Assembly: GCF_900177735.1 (NCBI RefSeq)
Contig: NZ_FXBB01000002.1
Location: 1-64,000 of the forward strand
From: Dethiosulfovibrio salsuginis
GTDB lineage: Bacteria; Synergistota; Synergistia; Synergistales; Dethiosulfovibrionaceae
Reading direction: 5' to 3'
Length of the DNA: 64,000 bases
Numbering within the stretch: the stretch's first letter is position 1; each line of letters starts with the position of its first letter. The notes under the pieces were generated by a model, which saw only the letters and a list, made by a program, of their open reading frames with translations, was not told the origin of the DNA and made no database searches. Of the stretch, positions 36,026-45,010 are shown in pieces. The translations under genes and the position numbers were made by a program.

Positions 36026-37184
36026 GCAACCTGACAGTGGCCTTAGCCAGCAAAGCAGCACCGATAGGGAGGGCACCCTCGTCTAAGTCGAAGTATGGAC
36101 TGTGGAGAGGGGCGGCCCTCCCTTTTGTCCTGTCCTCTATACCTAAGGTGAAGTAACACGACGGGAAGAGCTCGGCGAAGTAGGCGAAGTCGTCGACGCC
36201 CATGGAGGGACGGTCTATGGGCACTACCCCTCTGTCTCCCAGGATCTCCCTGGCGCAGGAGGAGACCACGTCGCACACCTTGGGATCGTTTATAAGGGGC
36301 GGATATCCCTGAACGAAGGAGATCTCCCCGTGGGCGCCCATGGCCCTAGGAACTTCCTCCGCAACGGTTCTGACCTCCGTCCTCAATCTCTCCCTAAGCT
36401 CCCTGTCCACCGTCCTGATAATCCCCTCCATCCTTATCTCCGAGGCCACCACGTTTCGGCCCCTTCCGCCGTGGATGGTTCCCACGGTGAGGACCGCTGA
36501 GTCGACCGGGTCGGTCCTCCTGCTGACGATCTGCTGAAGGGCGGTGACGGTCTGACAGGCGATCGCCAGGGCGTCCACCCCTCTGTGGGGCTCAGCGCCG
36601 TGACATCCCTCTCCCCTTATGACCAGGTCGAACATATCGGAAGCCGCCATGGCCTTTCCGGGATTGACACCGATAGTTCCGGTGGGCAGGGATGGGTTGA
36701 CGTGGAGCGCCAGGGCGGCAATGACGTTTTCCCCCTCCAGCAGGCCGTCGTCTATCATCGGTTTAGCCCCACCGGAGGTCTCCTCCGCTGGCTGGAAGGC
36801 GAATATCACCTTTCCCCTGAAGTCCTTTCTGGCCGACAGTATTTTAGCCGCCCCTAGGGCACAGGCGGTGTGGCCGTCGTGTCCACATGCGTGCATCCTG
36901 CCGGGGTATTCCGACGAGAAGGTCAGTCCAGTTTCCTCCTGTATGGCCAGGGCGTCCATGTCGGCCCTTATGACCACCGTAGGGCCAGGGCCAGTACCCT
37001 CTATCCACGCCCCCACCCCTGTCCCAGCGAAACGGCGGTGAAGTACGCCCATGGAATCCAGCTCCCTCTCCACCGTGGACGCCGTCTGCTCCAGATCGAA
37101 GTCGAGCCCAGGGGACCTATGGATCTCCCTGCGGACCTCGGTGAGCCATTCGCCTATTCCTCTTGCCTGAACCATAGTATCCAT
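36003..37184 (-). CDS. M20 family amidohydrolase, likely N-acetyl-diaminopimelate deacetylase or N-acyl-amino-acid deacylase
   Basis: A 393-residue M20D metallopeptidase-fold enzyme. Visible landmarks are TVVIRADMDALAIQEETG, the metal motif MHACGHDGHTA, FAFQPAEETSGGAKPMIDDG, GCHGAEPHRGVDAL, and the C-terminal RPSMGVDDFAYFAE. It hydrolyses N-acyl amino acids. Immediately upstream, divergently, is a DAP cluster with dapH, whose pathway needs an N-acetyl-LL-DAP deacetylase, so that is the most likely job; hippurate- or indole-conjugate-hydrolase activity is an alternative. Start at the ATG at 37184, with GGGAGA upstream. Confidence 0.82.
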   Translation of the reverse strand: MDTMVQARGIGEWLTEVRREIHRSPGLDFDLEQTASTVERELDSMGVLHRRFAGTGVGAWIEGTGPGPTVVIRADMDALAIQEETGLTFSSEYPGRMHACGHDGHTACALGAAKILSARKDFRGKVIFAFQPAEETSGGAKPMIDDGLLEGENVIAALALHVNPSLPTGTIGVNPGKAMAASDMFDLVIRGEGCHGAEPHRGVDALAIACQTVTALQQIVSRRTDPVDSAVLTVGTIHGGRGRNVVASEIRMEGIIRTVDRELRERLRTEVRTVAEEVPRAMGAHGEISFVQGYPPLINDPKVCDVVSSCAREILGDRGVVPIDRPSMGVDDFAYFAELFPSCYFTLGIEDRTKGRAAPLHSPYFDLDEGALPIGAALLAKATVRLLSEGLPH

Positions 37185-37207
37185 TTTACCATCTCCCTTT
37201 TCCCCGG

Positions 37208-37237
37208 TTGACAAAAGAAGCGACCAGGGGATATAAT
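37208..37237 (+). promoter_or_regulatory. Promoter of the dap operon
   Basis: TTGACA at 37208-37213, an 18 bp spacer and TATAAT at 37232-37237: both hexamers are consensus. Transcription would start near 37244, about 435 bases before dapA. Confidence 0.8.
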
Positions 37238-37249
37238 TCCCTCCAATAG

Positions 37250-37604
37250 CATATCGTTAAAGGCGATGAACCGGAAGCCCCTCATGCAAAAAGCGAACGA
37301 CCAGAGAGAGATCTCCACCGGCTGGAAGGGATCTTGGGCGCTGCATGGTGGGATAAGGTCCGGCGAGCTGGTGCCGAAAGGCGGCCTTAGGCCGTCGTAG
37401 TAGGTGTCCCGGTCGGTCTCCGTCATAGGGCCATAAGCGGGATATCGGAGGATATCCAACCAGGGTGGTACCGCGGGTCTTCAGCCCGTCCCTCGATGAG
37501 GGGCGGGCTTTTTGTCGTACCCTCCGTCCTGGTATTTCTCCGTAGTCCAATCAGGGTGGTACCGCGGGTTTCGGCTCGTCCCTATCTCAGGGGCGAGCTT
37601 TTTT
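37250..37604 (+). promoter_or_regulatory. T-box leader with two antiterminator/terminator modules
   Basis: The leader of dapA holds stem-I-like features (AGAGAGA at about 37302, GAGCTG near 37358, GTAGTAGG near 37398), then the T-box AGGGTGGTACCGCGGGT at 37462-37478 with its terminator (AGCCCGTCCCTC...GAGGGGCGGGCTTTTT, ending at 37513). Only 38 bases on, a second T-box, CAGGGTGGTACCGCGGGT at 37552-37569, has its own terminator (GGCTCGTCCC...GGGGCGAGCTTTTTT, to 37604). The second has no room for a stem I. T-box leaders sense uncharged tRNA; lysine is expected from the operon, but I could not place the specifier codon with confidence. Confidence 0.9.
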
Positions 37605-37678
37605 GTACAATTAGGATATCATAGGAGACCGAGGACAGGTTCGTCCTCGGGACGTCAGAAAACCTAGGAGGGAAAGAG

Positions 37679-38563
37679 ATGTTCAGAGGCACCGGCACAG
37701 CGCTTATAACCCCCTTTAACGAAGGGGCTTTCGACGAGGCAGCCTATCGTAAATTCATCGACTTTCAGTTAGAGGGAGGGGTGGACGCCCTTATAGTCCT
37801 TGGCACCACAGGAGAGGCCCCCTCTGTGACAGAAGAGGAGCGGGCACGGATAATATCCTGCGCCGTCTCCCACTCAAATGGCAGGGTTCCTGTCATAGTC
37901 GGGACCGGCAGCAACTCCACAGCCCACACCGTCTCCATGAGCGTTCAGGCCCAGGAACTGGGTGCCGACGGGGTGCTGGTGGTGACACCCTACTACAACA
38001 AGCCAACCCAGGAGGGGCTGCACCTCCACTTCAAGGCGGTGGCGGAGGCTCTGTCGATCCCGGTGATAGTCTACAACGTCCCTGGCAGGACGGGATGCAA
38101 CATACTTCCCGAGACGGTGGCCAGGCTTCTGGATACACCTAACATAGTCGGCATAAAAGAGGCCAGCGGCGATATGGCCCAGGTGGACCAGCTCATTAGG
38201 CTGGTCAAGCCGGTCCGTCCCGACTTTATGGTCTACTCGGGCAACGATGACCAAGCCTTTCATCTGGTGTGCAGCGGAGGGGACGGAATAATCTCGGTGC
38301 TGTCCAACGTGGCCCCAAGGGAGATGTCCTTCATGGTTGACCGAATACTGGCGGGAGATCTGGAGGAGGCCAGAATCGAGCACCTCAGGCTGTTCCCCCT
38401 CATGAAGGGCCTTTTCGTCGAGAGCAACCCTATACCGGTCAAGTACGGTGTCGCAAAGCTCGGCTATTGCACCGAGGAGATCCGACTGCCCCTGACGACG
38501 GCGTCCCAATCGACCAAGGACAGGGTGGACAGGGATCTGGAAAACCTGGGGATCACGGGATGA
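37679..38563 (+). CDS. dapA: 4-hydroxy-tetrahydrodipicolinate synthase
   Basis: A 294-residue class I aldolase-fold enzyme that condenses pyruvate and aspartate semialdehyde, the first step specific to DAP and lysine. Visible landmarks are GTGTALITPF, VLGTTGEAPSVTEEE, YYNKPTQEGLHLHF, VIVYNVPGRTGCNI (Tyr and Arg of the active site), and IVGIKEASGDMAQV with the Schiff-base lysine near residue 160. The ATG has GGAGGGAAAG upstream. First gene of dapA-dapB-dapH-lysC-aminotransferase, behind the T-box leader. Confidence 0.97.
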   Translation: MFRGTGTALITPFNEGAFDEAAYRKFIDFQLEGGVDALIVLGTTGEAPSVTEEERARIISCAVSHSNGRVPVIVGTGSNSTAHTVSMSVQAQELGADGVLVVTPYYNKPTQEGLHLHFKAVAEALSIPVIVYNVPGRTGCNILPETVARLLDTPNIVGIKEASGDMAQVDQLIRLVKPVRPDFMVYSGNDDQAFHLVCSGGDGIISVLSNVAPREMSFMVDRILAGDLEEARIEHLRLFPLMKGLFVESNPIPVKYGVAKLGYCTEEIRLPLTTASQSTKDRVDRDLENLGITG

Positions 38564-39210
38564 AGTACGGCATAGTGGGATCCTCCGGCCGGATGGGCCG
38601 GGAGCTTATAGAGGTATTCGGGCCGGAGAACTGCGTGGCCACCATATCCCTGGAGGACGAGACCATTCTGGACTCTCCGGAGGTCATAGTGGATTTCTCC
38701 AGGCCCGAGGCCCTGAAGAGAACCCTGGAGGTCTGTCGTGAATACCGTTCCGCCTTAGTTCTGGGGACAACAGCCCTCACAGAGGATCACATGGTCCAGG
38801 TCAAGGAGCTCGCCCAGTCGGTGGCGGTGGTCCAGGGATATAACTTCTCCGTAGGGATAGGGGTTCTCAGGATGATACTGAGACAGTACGCCCCGGCCCT
38901 GTCTGAGTGGGACGTTGAGATATCCGAGACCCACCATATCCACAAGGTGGACGCCCCATCCGGGACGGCCATCACGCTAAAGAAAGAGGTAGGGAGGGAC
39001 TGCCCGACCCACTCCCTCAGGATGGGAGGGGTTCCAGGGGACCACTCGGTGAGCTTCGCCAACGAGGGCGAGGTTCTGACCTTGACCCACCGGGCCATCT
39101 CCCGAAAGGTCTTCGCCATGGGGGCCCTCCAGGCCGCCAGGTTCGCCATCGGGCAACAGCCCGGGCTTTACGATTTTGAGGAGGTAGTTTCATGCGCACT
39201 GAAGAGGTGA
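38560..39210 (+). CDS. dapB: 4-hydroxy-tetrahydrodipicolinate reductase
   Basis: A 216-residue NAD(P)H-dependent reductase, shorter than the usual 240-270. The N-terminal nucleotide fold has [12 protein letters not shown], and the signature of the active site is [16 protein letters not shown] (catalytic His pair and Lys). The ATG at 38560 overlaps the dapA stop (ATGA); longer readings extend into dapA in another frame. Translational coupling to dapA and dapH is likely. Confidence 0.95.
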   Translation: MKYGIVGSSGRMGRELIEVFGPENCVATISLEDETILDSPEVIVDFSRPEALKRTLEVCREYRSALVLGTTALTEDHMVQVKELAQSVAVVQGYNFSVGIGVLRMILRQYAPALSEWDVEISETHHIHKVDAPSGTAITLKKEVGRDCPTHSLRMGGVPGDHSVSFANEGEVLTLTHRAISRKVFAMGALQAARFAIGQQPGLYDFEEVVSCALKR

Positions 39211-39890
39211 TCCGTCTCATAAAGGAGTCGATAAAGAAGACCCCCGTCACTGTCTACGTGTCGGGCAACCTTGAGGGAATCTCCTGGGGAGAGCTCCGCT
39301 TCGTCGGAGGCAAGGACTTCGGGGTGATCCGGGGGGACAAGGCCCTGGTGGAGTCGATCCTTGAGGCCAACAAAGAGGCCATAACCGACTTCGAGATGGT
39401 GGTGGAGGCCAGGAACTCCGCCGTTCCCATGGCGGACCTGACCCGTTACGAGGCCAGAATCGAGCCAGGCGCGATCATCAGGGACATGGTGGAGATAGGC
39501 AAAGGCGCGGTAATCATGATGGGAGCGGTCATAAACATCGGGGCCGTCATAGGCGAGGGCACCATGATCGACATGAACGCCGTCCTAGGCGGCAGGGCCA
39601 CGGTGGGCAAAAACTGTCACATCGGTGCCGGTGCGGTCCTGGCGGGGGTAATCGAGCCTCCCTGTGCTATGCCGGTGATCATAGGCGACGACGTCATGGT
39701 AGGAGCCAACGCCGTGATCTTCGAGGGGGTCCAGGTCGGAGCCGGTGCGGTTGTGGCCGCAGGGGCGATAGTGACGAAAGACGTCCCTCCAGGGGTGGTT
39801 GTCGCTGGGATCCCAGCTAAAGTGATCAAAAACGTCGACGGCCAGACCGCCGACAAAACCCGCATCGTGGCGGACCTCAGGGAGCTTTAA
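39192..39890 (+). CDS. dapH: Tetrahydrodipicolinate N-acetyltransferase
   Basis: A 232-residue left-handed beta-helix acetyltransferase. The N-terminal DapH domain ([25 protein letters not shown]) is followed by hexapeptide repeats ([45 protein letters not shown]). It acetylates tetrahydrodipicolinate using acetyl-CoA, defining the acetyl branch of DAP synthesis. It starts 19 bases inside the end of dapB. The needed aminotransferase and deacetylase are both encoded nearby. Confidence 0.93.
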   Translation: MRTEEVIRLIKESIKKTPVTVYVSGNLEGISWGELRFVGGKDFGVIRGDKALVESILEANKEAITDFEMVVEARNSAVPMADLTRYEARIEPGAIIRDMVEIGKGAVIMMGAVINIGAVIGEGTMIDMNAVLGGRATVGKNCHIGAGAVLAGVIEPPCAMPVIIGDDVMVGANAVIFEGVQVGAGAVVAAGAIVTKDVPPGVVVAGIPAKVIKNVDGQTADKTRIVADLREL

Positions 39891-39892
39891 AA

Positions 39893-41110
39893 ATGGCCCT
39901 GGTGGTCCAGAAATACGGCGGTTCGTCGGTTGCCACGGCGGACCACATAAAGGCGGTTGCCGCAAAGGTGGCGAAAAGGGTAAAGTCCGGGGACAGGCTG
40001 GCGGTTGTGGTCTCCGCTATGGGGGACACCACCGACGACCTAATAGCCCTGGCGGGGAGTGTAAGCTCCACGCCGAGCCCCAGGGAGATGGACATGCTCC
40101 TGTCCACAGGGGAACAGACATCGGCGGCGCTGCTCGCCATGGCCCTCCAGGATATGGGGATATCGGCGGTGTCGCTGAACGCCTTCCAGTTGGGAATAGC
40201 CACAGACGGAAGATACAGCGACGCCCGAATCGTCGATCTGGACCTCACAGGGCTGAAAGAGAGGCTTAAAACCGCCGAGGTGGCGGTGATCACCGGCTTT
40301 CAGGGGATATCCCCAGGAGGGGACGTCACCACCTTAGGTCGAGGGGGCTCGGACACCTCCGCCATAGCCATAGCGGCAAAACTGGAGGTCCGCTGCGAGA
40401 TATACAGCGACGTCGAGGGCATATACACCTGCGACCCCAGGATGGTCCCGGAGGCGAAGAAGCTGTCCCACGTGGTCTACGACGAGATGCTTGAGATGGC
40501 CGCTATGGGGGCAAAGGTGCTTCACTCCAGAGGTGTGGAGATAGCCAAAAAATACGAGGTGGAGCTCTACTGTGGCTCCACCTTCTCGGATAGGGAGGGA
40601 ACTATGGTGGTCAGCGCGCTTCCAGAGTGGTTGGAACAGCCGGTGGTGACAGGTATAGCGGTGGATATGGATCAGATGAAGGTGACAGTGGAGAACCTCC
40701 CCGACGGGGTAGACCTTCTGACTAGGCTCTTCGGCTGTCTCGCCGCCGACGGGGTGAACGTGGACATGATTTCCACCGTATCCGCCGGAGGCAGAACCTC
40801 CATAACCTTCTCGGTGGTGTCGGGCCACATATGCCAGGTCAGGACCTCGGTCCGCCAGAGCCTCGAGGGCATAGAGGGCTGGACCCTGTCCGACGACGAG
40901 GCGGTCGCCAAGGTGTCGGCGGTGGGGGTTGGCATGAAGACCAGCTCCGGTGTGGCCGCCAGGTTCTACTCCGCCCTTGACGGTGCGGAGGTGGAAGTGC
41001 TTTGCACCACCACATCGGAGATAAAGATATCGGTGCTGGTGCCAAGGGATCAGGCCAGCGCCGCCGCTAAAGCACTGGTATCCGAGTTCGACCGCAAGGA
41101 ATCAGACTGA
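39893..41110 (+). CDS. lysC: Aspartokinase
   Basis: A 405-residue monofunctional aspartate kinase, first step of the aspartate-family pathway. The N-terminal kinase domain begins VVQKYGGSSVATADHI, with TLGRGGSDTSAIAIA in the middle. Two ACT domains occupy about residues 265-405 (VTVENLPDGVDLLTRLFG, KVSAVGVGMKTSSGVAARFY) for feedback by lysine and/or threonine. It starts 2 bases after dapH and its last base is shared with the start of the next gene (TGATG). Confidence 0.96.
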   Translation: MALVVQKYGGSSVATADHIKAVAAKVAKRVKSGDRLAVVVSAMGDTTDDLIALAGSVSSTPSPREMDMLLSTGEQTSAALLAMALQDMGISAVSLNAFQLGIATDGRYSDARIVDLDLTGLKERLKTAEVAVITGFQGISPGGDVTTLGRGGSDTSAIAIAAKLEVRCEIYSDVEGIYTCDPRMVPEAKKLSHVVYDEMLEMAAMGAKVLHSRGVEIAKKYEVELYCGSTFSDREGTMVVSALPEWLEQPVVTGIAVDMDQMKVTVENLPDGVDLLTRLFGCLAADGVNVDMISTVSAGGRTSITFSVVSGHICQVRTSVRQSLEGIEGWTLSDDEAVAKVSAVGVGMKTSSGVAARFYSALDGAEVEVLCTTTSEIKISVLVPRDQASAAAKALVSEFDRKESD

Positions 41111-42207
41111 TGCTGGCCCCTCTATACGGTCCTCTGCCTCTGGCGGTGGAAAGAGCGGAGGGAGTGGAGATTTTCACCGACAAAGGGGTTTTTCTGGACT
41201 GCTACGCCGGGATAGGGGTCATGGCCATGGGGCACTCCTACCCTCCTTCGGTGGAGGCGGTGGCGGAGAAGTCCAGCCGTTATATGCACCTCTCAAATTA
41301 CTTTCAGGACCCCGATGGTCTGAGGATGGCCGAGACCCTGCTGGCGCTGGACGGAAGGGACGGCCAGGTGGCCTACTCCAACTCAGGGGCGGAAGCCACC
41401 GAAGCGGCGATAAAGGCGGTGAAGGTATTAAGGCCGGGAAAAACGGTGTCGTTCAGGGGCAACTTTCACGGCAGGACCTGCGGGGCCCTGTCTTTAACCT
41501 GGGGCCCTACGATCCGAAAGCCCTTCGAGCCCCTGCTAGGGGACGTGGTCTTTCTGCCTCAGGAGGGCGACAGCCTCAGGGACTTCTGCCGTGCCAACGA
41601 CGTCTCGGCGGTTTTTCTGGAGACCTTTCAGGGAAACAGCGGGGTCATCCCCTGCCCGGAGGACCTGGCTGATGCCATAAGGGAGCTACACCAGGAGGGG
41701 CGATTCCTGCTGGTGGCCGACGAGATCCAGTCGGGCATAGGCAGAACGGGAAAGGGATACGGCTATCAGCACTACGGCCTTAAGCCCGACCTGGTGACAC
41801 TGGGGAAGGGGATAGGTGGAGGGCTGCCCCTAGGGGCCCTGATGGCCTTCGGCCACAGCCCCTTCAAACAAGGCGACCACGGCTCCACCTTCGCCCCTAA
41901 CCCTGTAGCCTTAGCGGCAGGGCTACCGGTGGTGGAGGCCATGACCGAGGACTTTCTGGCGGAGGTGACGAGGAAGGGAGAGAGGCTTCGCAAGGGCCTT
42001 GCCGGGCTCCCCTGGGTCAGGTCGGTGCGAGGAGCTGGCCTGATGATAGGGGCCCTAACCGACTACGCTCCAGGGGTCTCTAAGATGGCCTTCGATAGGG
42101 GGGTCCTTCTGAACGTAGCGGGAGGAGCCATAAGGTTCCTGCCGGCTCTGAACATCTCCGACGAGGACATAGACCGCATGCTGGAGGCCCTCAGGTTCTC
42201 CCTCTAG
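41110..42207 (+). CDS. Class III aminotransferase (ArgD-like), probable N-acetyl-LL-DAP aminotransferase
   Basis: A 365-residue class III PLP aminotransferase with GIGVMAMGHSYP, YSNSGAEATEAAIK (phosphate-binding loop), FRGNFHGRTCGALSLT, LLVADEIQSGIGRTGKGY (PLP-interacting Asp/Gln), and LVTLGKGIGGGLPLGA carrying the Schiff-base lysine. It resembles acetylornithine aminotransferases, but no arg gene is nearby and it closes a dap operon that contains dapH; transamination of N-acetyl-2-amino-6-oxopimelate is the more likely role. A dual Arg/DAP role is possible. Converges with the permease gene across 4 bases. Confidence 0.85.
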   Translation: MLAPLYGPLPLAVERAEGVEIFTDKGVFLDCYAGIGVMAMGHSYPPSVEAVAEKSSRYMHLSNYFQDPDGLRMAETLLALDGRDGQVAYSNSGAEATEAAIKAVKVLRPGKTVSFRGNFHGRTCGALSLTWGPTIRKPFEPLLGDVVFLPQEGDSLRDFCRANDVSAVFLETFQGNSGVIPCPEDLADAIRELHQEGRFLLVADEIQSGIGRTGKGYGYQHYGLKPDLVTLGKGIGGGLPLGALMAFGHSPFKQGDHGSTFAPNPVALAAGLPVVEAMTEDFLAEVTRKGERLRKGLAGLPWVRSVRGAGLMIGALTDYAPGVSKMAFDRGVLLNVAGGAIRFLPALNISDEDIDRMLEALRFSL

Positions 42208-43811
42208 TGGGAGAGCTTTTGGGCCAGCCGGTCCAGCAAAGCGGAGAAGGCGAACACCAGGACTATCAGGACCACCGACAGGGCGGCAGCCTGGGAGAAC
42301 ATGAGCTCGGTGATGCACTCCAGTATCCTGACGGTCAGGAGGTTCCACCTCACCGACACCAAAAATATCAGTGCGCTGACGGCGGTCATGGAGACGGCGA
42401 ATATCGCCCTGGCCCCTCCAAGTATGGAGGGCAGTATCAGAGGGATCACCACATCCCGAAAGGCCCTGCCCCTTGAGGCCCCGAGGTCCATGGCGGCCTC
42501 CTCAATGGAACCGTCGATCTGGGCCATTGAGGCCATCATCAGCCTGACCGCCGGAGCGCCGTACCTAAAGACGCACAGGGCCACCATGACGGTCATGGTT
42601 CCGGTGAGGACTAAAGGTCCCGAGTTAAAGGCGGAGACGTAGGCGATGCCTACCACAGTCCCCGGAAGAACCGAGTTGAGAAGTGATGTAAACTCCATCC
42701 AGGGAGACCGGCCGTTCACGACGGAGAAGGCCACAGCTAGAGCTAGCAGTGTCCCTATCACCGTTGAGATCGACGCAAGGAGCAAGGTGTCCCCGATGGA
42801 CCTCATGCCAGAGGTGAAGGCGTAGCGGTAGTTCTCCAGGGTCAGACTGTGGTCCAAACCCCAGGCCTCCACGAAGGACCCGGCGAATATTATGCCGTAG
42901 AGGTAGAGAACAAAGGCGGCTATGGCCCCGATAGGCAGCAGCACCGACCAACGGCCCACCGGTCCAAGCTGAAACGCCCTGGAACCTCTGTCTCTCCCTG
43001 TGACGGTGACGAAGCTCCTATCCCTGGTCCAACGCCTCTGAAGGAGGTACACCAAAAGGGCAGGGGCCATCAGTATTAGGGCCAACGTCGCCCCACCTCT
43101 AAGGTCGTACATTCCGGTTATCCTCAGATAGGCCTCGGTGGTCAGGACGGGAAACCTGTGTCCTCCCATGACCATAGGGGAGGCGAAATCCGCCAGAGAC
43201 AGGCCGAACAGCACCAAAAAGGAGTTGCCCAATCCAGGTATGGACAGTGGAAGTGTGACGGTGCTGAAAGCCTGCCAACGGGTCGCCCCGAGGTCCATGG
43301 CCCCCTCCTCCAGGTCGGTGCTGGATCCCTCCATAACTCCCCTCAAGGTCAGATAGGCCAGAGGAAAGTAGGTCAGCAGCTCCGCCAGCCAGGTCCCGAT
43401 AAAACCGTAGATATCCATATCCGGCAGAGACAGCAGCTTTGGCACGGTCCCCCCCGGGCCTAACGTGAGGGTCAGGGCTATGGCGGTGGTGAAGGGAGGG
43501 GATACCAGAGGCAGCACCGTTATGGCGGTCATGGCCTTTTTTACCGCCCCAGGCAGGGCCATCCTGGAGGAACCGAAGGCGAAGAGAAAACCCAGGGCAG
43601 TCCCTGAGGCAGCCACGGCGGTGGCAAGGCTCATGGAGTTAAACAGTGCCTCCCAGGTTCCCCTTTGGGACAGGGCCGATACGAAGGGCTCCAGGGACGG
43701 GCCACCGTCGCCCATTATCACCGACGACAGAAGGCGGCCCAGGGGATAGACCACGAACACCCCCAGAGCCGCCCAGATCGCTATTTTTACCGAACTACCT
43801 CTTCCACCCAT
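42204..43811 (-). CDS. ABC transporter permease, Fe3+/phosphonate type (fused two-domain), set 2
   Basis: A 535-residue inner-membrane protein with about 12 transmembrane helices in two homologous halves, each with a permease EAA-type loop (AMDLGATRWQAFSTVTLPLSIPG and AMDLGASRGRAFRDVVIPLILPS). This FbpB/AfuB-like layout moves ferric ion or small organophosphonates. Its ATG overlaps the end of the binding-protein gene by 25 bases. It has no ATPase of its own and may use the one at 45011-46087. Paralogue of the permease at 46087-47751. Confidence 0.9.
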   Translation of the reverse strand: MGGRGSSVKIAIWAALGVFVVYPLGRLLSSVIMGDGGPSLEPFVSALSQRGTWEALFNSMSLATAVAASGTALGFLFAFGSSRMALPGAVKKAMTAITVLPLVSPPFTTAIALTLTLGPGGTVPKLLSLPDMDIYGFIGTWLAELLTYFPLAYLTLRGVMEGSSTDLEEGAMDLGATRWQAFSTVTLPLSIPGLGNSFLVLFGLSLADFASPMVMGGHRFPVLTTEAYLRITGMYDLRGGATLALILMAPALLVYLLQRRWTRDRSFVTVTGRDRGSRAFQLGPVGRWSVLLPIGAIAAFVLYLYGIIFAGSFVEAWGLDHSLTLENYRYAFTSGMRSIGDTLLLASISTVIGTLLALAVAFSVVNGRSPWMEFTSLLNSVLPGTVVGIAYVSAFNSGPLVLTGTMTVMVALCVFRYGAPAVRLMMASMAQIDGSIEEAAMDLGASRGRAFRDVVIPLILPSILGGARAIFAVSMTAVSALIFLVSVRWNLLTVRILECITELMFSQAAALSVVLIVLVFAFSALLDRLAQKLSH

Positions 43812-44794
43812 TTCTTCACCAATCTCTCCCTGTTCTCCCCGGCCCAGGCTATGTCCATGGGAAGTATCTTCATGGAGGACATGTCCAGCTCCGCAGTGGC
43901 AGGCGGCACGTCGGGGTTGGTTGGGATCAGGTTTATCTCGTTCTCGCCGTAGAGCTTCTGCATCCTCTCGCTTGAGGCCCAGTCGAGAAAAGCCCTTCCC
44001 AGGTCGGGGTCTTTAGCCCCTGCCACCAGAGCCATGGCCTCTATTCCGGCCACAACCCCCTCTTTGGGGTAGCTGATGACCACATCGTATCCCTTTTGGA
44101 CCATCTCAAGGCCGTCCACCAGGAAGAAGATTCCCCCTGCCGCCTGACCTCTGGCAACCGGAAGGGCTCCACCGGCGCCGCTTTTTGTGTAGGTCTGGAC
44201 CGACGAGTCCAGCTTAACCTGATATTCGAAGGCCTTTTCCTCGCCCATGGCCTGTACCAGGCTCAGGATGCGGTACATGGCGGTTCCGGAGGTTCTGGCA
44301 TCGGCCATCTGGAGCTTTTTGCCGTAGGCCGGGTTCAGAAGGTCCTCCCAGGAGGCCGGGGCCTCAAGGCCCTTGTCCTTCAGGAACTGACCGTTGGTCA
44401 TAAAGCATATCGGGTCCAAAGCCACACCGGTCCAGTAGCCGTCTTTGTCCTTGAACTCAGCCGGTATTACCTCCGACCCCTTGGGGGAATAGGGCTCGAA
44501 AAGGCCTTTGGCCACGCCGTCCACAAAAGCCTCGGCCATATTTCCGAAAACCACGTCCACCTGGGGGTTGGCCTTCTCCGCCTCCAGTCGGGCTTGAAGC
44601 TCACCGGAGGAGAACCTTATCCACTGGACCTTTACCCCCGTATCGGCGGTGAAGGCGTCGAAGATAGCCTTGGCGTAACGCTCGGACCATATGGTGTAGG
44701 CCCGTAGGGTCTTGGCCTCACCGTAGGTGGCCATAGAGGTCAGCCCCAGAGCCACCAAACAGGCTATGGCGATGCTTTTTACTTGCTTCCTCAC
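43787..44794 (-). CDS. ABC transporter substrate-binding protein, Fe3+/phosphonate type, set 2
   Basis: A 335-residue secreted protein: GTG start with GAGAGGG upstream, signal peptide (residues 1-27), then a bacterial extracellular solute-binding fold with TLRAYTIWSERYAKAIFDAF, VDVVFGNMAEAF, MADARTSGTAMYRI and YTKSGAGGALPVARGQA. It is clearly a paralogue of the protein at 47836-48843, which shares the MADARTSGTA and TKSGAGGA blocks. The ligand (ferric ion, 2-aminoethylphosphonate or another anion) cannot be assigned. Confidence 0.88.
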   Translation of the reverse strand: MRKQVKSIAIACLVALGLTSMATYGEAKTLRAYTIWSERYAKAIFDAFTADTGVKVQWIRFSSGELQARLEAEKANPQVDVVFGNMAEAFVDGVAKGLFEPYSPKGSEVIPAEFKDKDGYWTGVALDPICFMTNGQFLKDKGLEAPASWEDLLNPAYGKKLQMADARTSGTAMYRILSLVQAMGEEKAFEYQVKLDSSVQTYTKSGAGGALPVARGQAAGGIFFLVDGLEMVQKGYDVVISYPKEGVVAGIEAMALVAGAKDPDLGRAFLDWASSERMQKLYGENEINLIPTNPDVPPATAELDMSSMKILPMDIAWAGENRERLVKKWVEEVVR

Positions 44795-44848
44795 TTAAAT
44801 CATCCCTCTCTTTTGGAGCACCTCTAGAAACTTAATTTTAAGTTCCCT

Positions 44849-44906
44849 CGGAGAGACCGTCCCGCCTACGCCCTGTTTGAATGGCTACGTCGGAACGATC
44901 TCTCCG
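44849..44906 (-). ncRNA. Structured leader element upstream of binding protein 2
   Basis: A 15 bp stem (44849-44863 with 44892-44906; CGGAGAGA core with two G-U pairs) encloses a GCC/GGC inner hairpin. On the minus strand it lies between the ATPase gene end (45011) and the GTG of the set-2 binding protein (44794), about 55 bases before that start, and is not followed by a T-run. The whole gap 44795-45010 holds no gene. It may be a leader regulatory RNA or an mRNA stabiliser; no known family matched. Confidence 0.45.
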
Positions 44907-45010
44907 GGGATCAGCGTTTTTAGAGATTCCTTTGAGTTGTCCCCTAGATTGTATCCAGAAAGGAGAGGGGTTTCTATATCCAGATACCGTTACAAAGTAA
45001 CGTAAGTGGT

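Noticed and set aside
37257-37550. Short minus-strand open frames in the T-box leader
   Set aside because: The segment is explained by the structured leader RNA on the plus strand.
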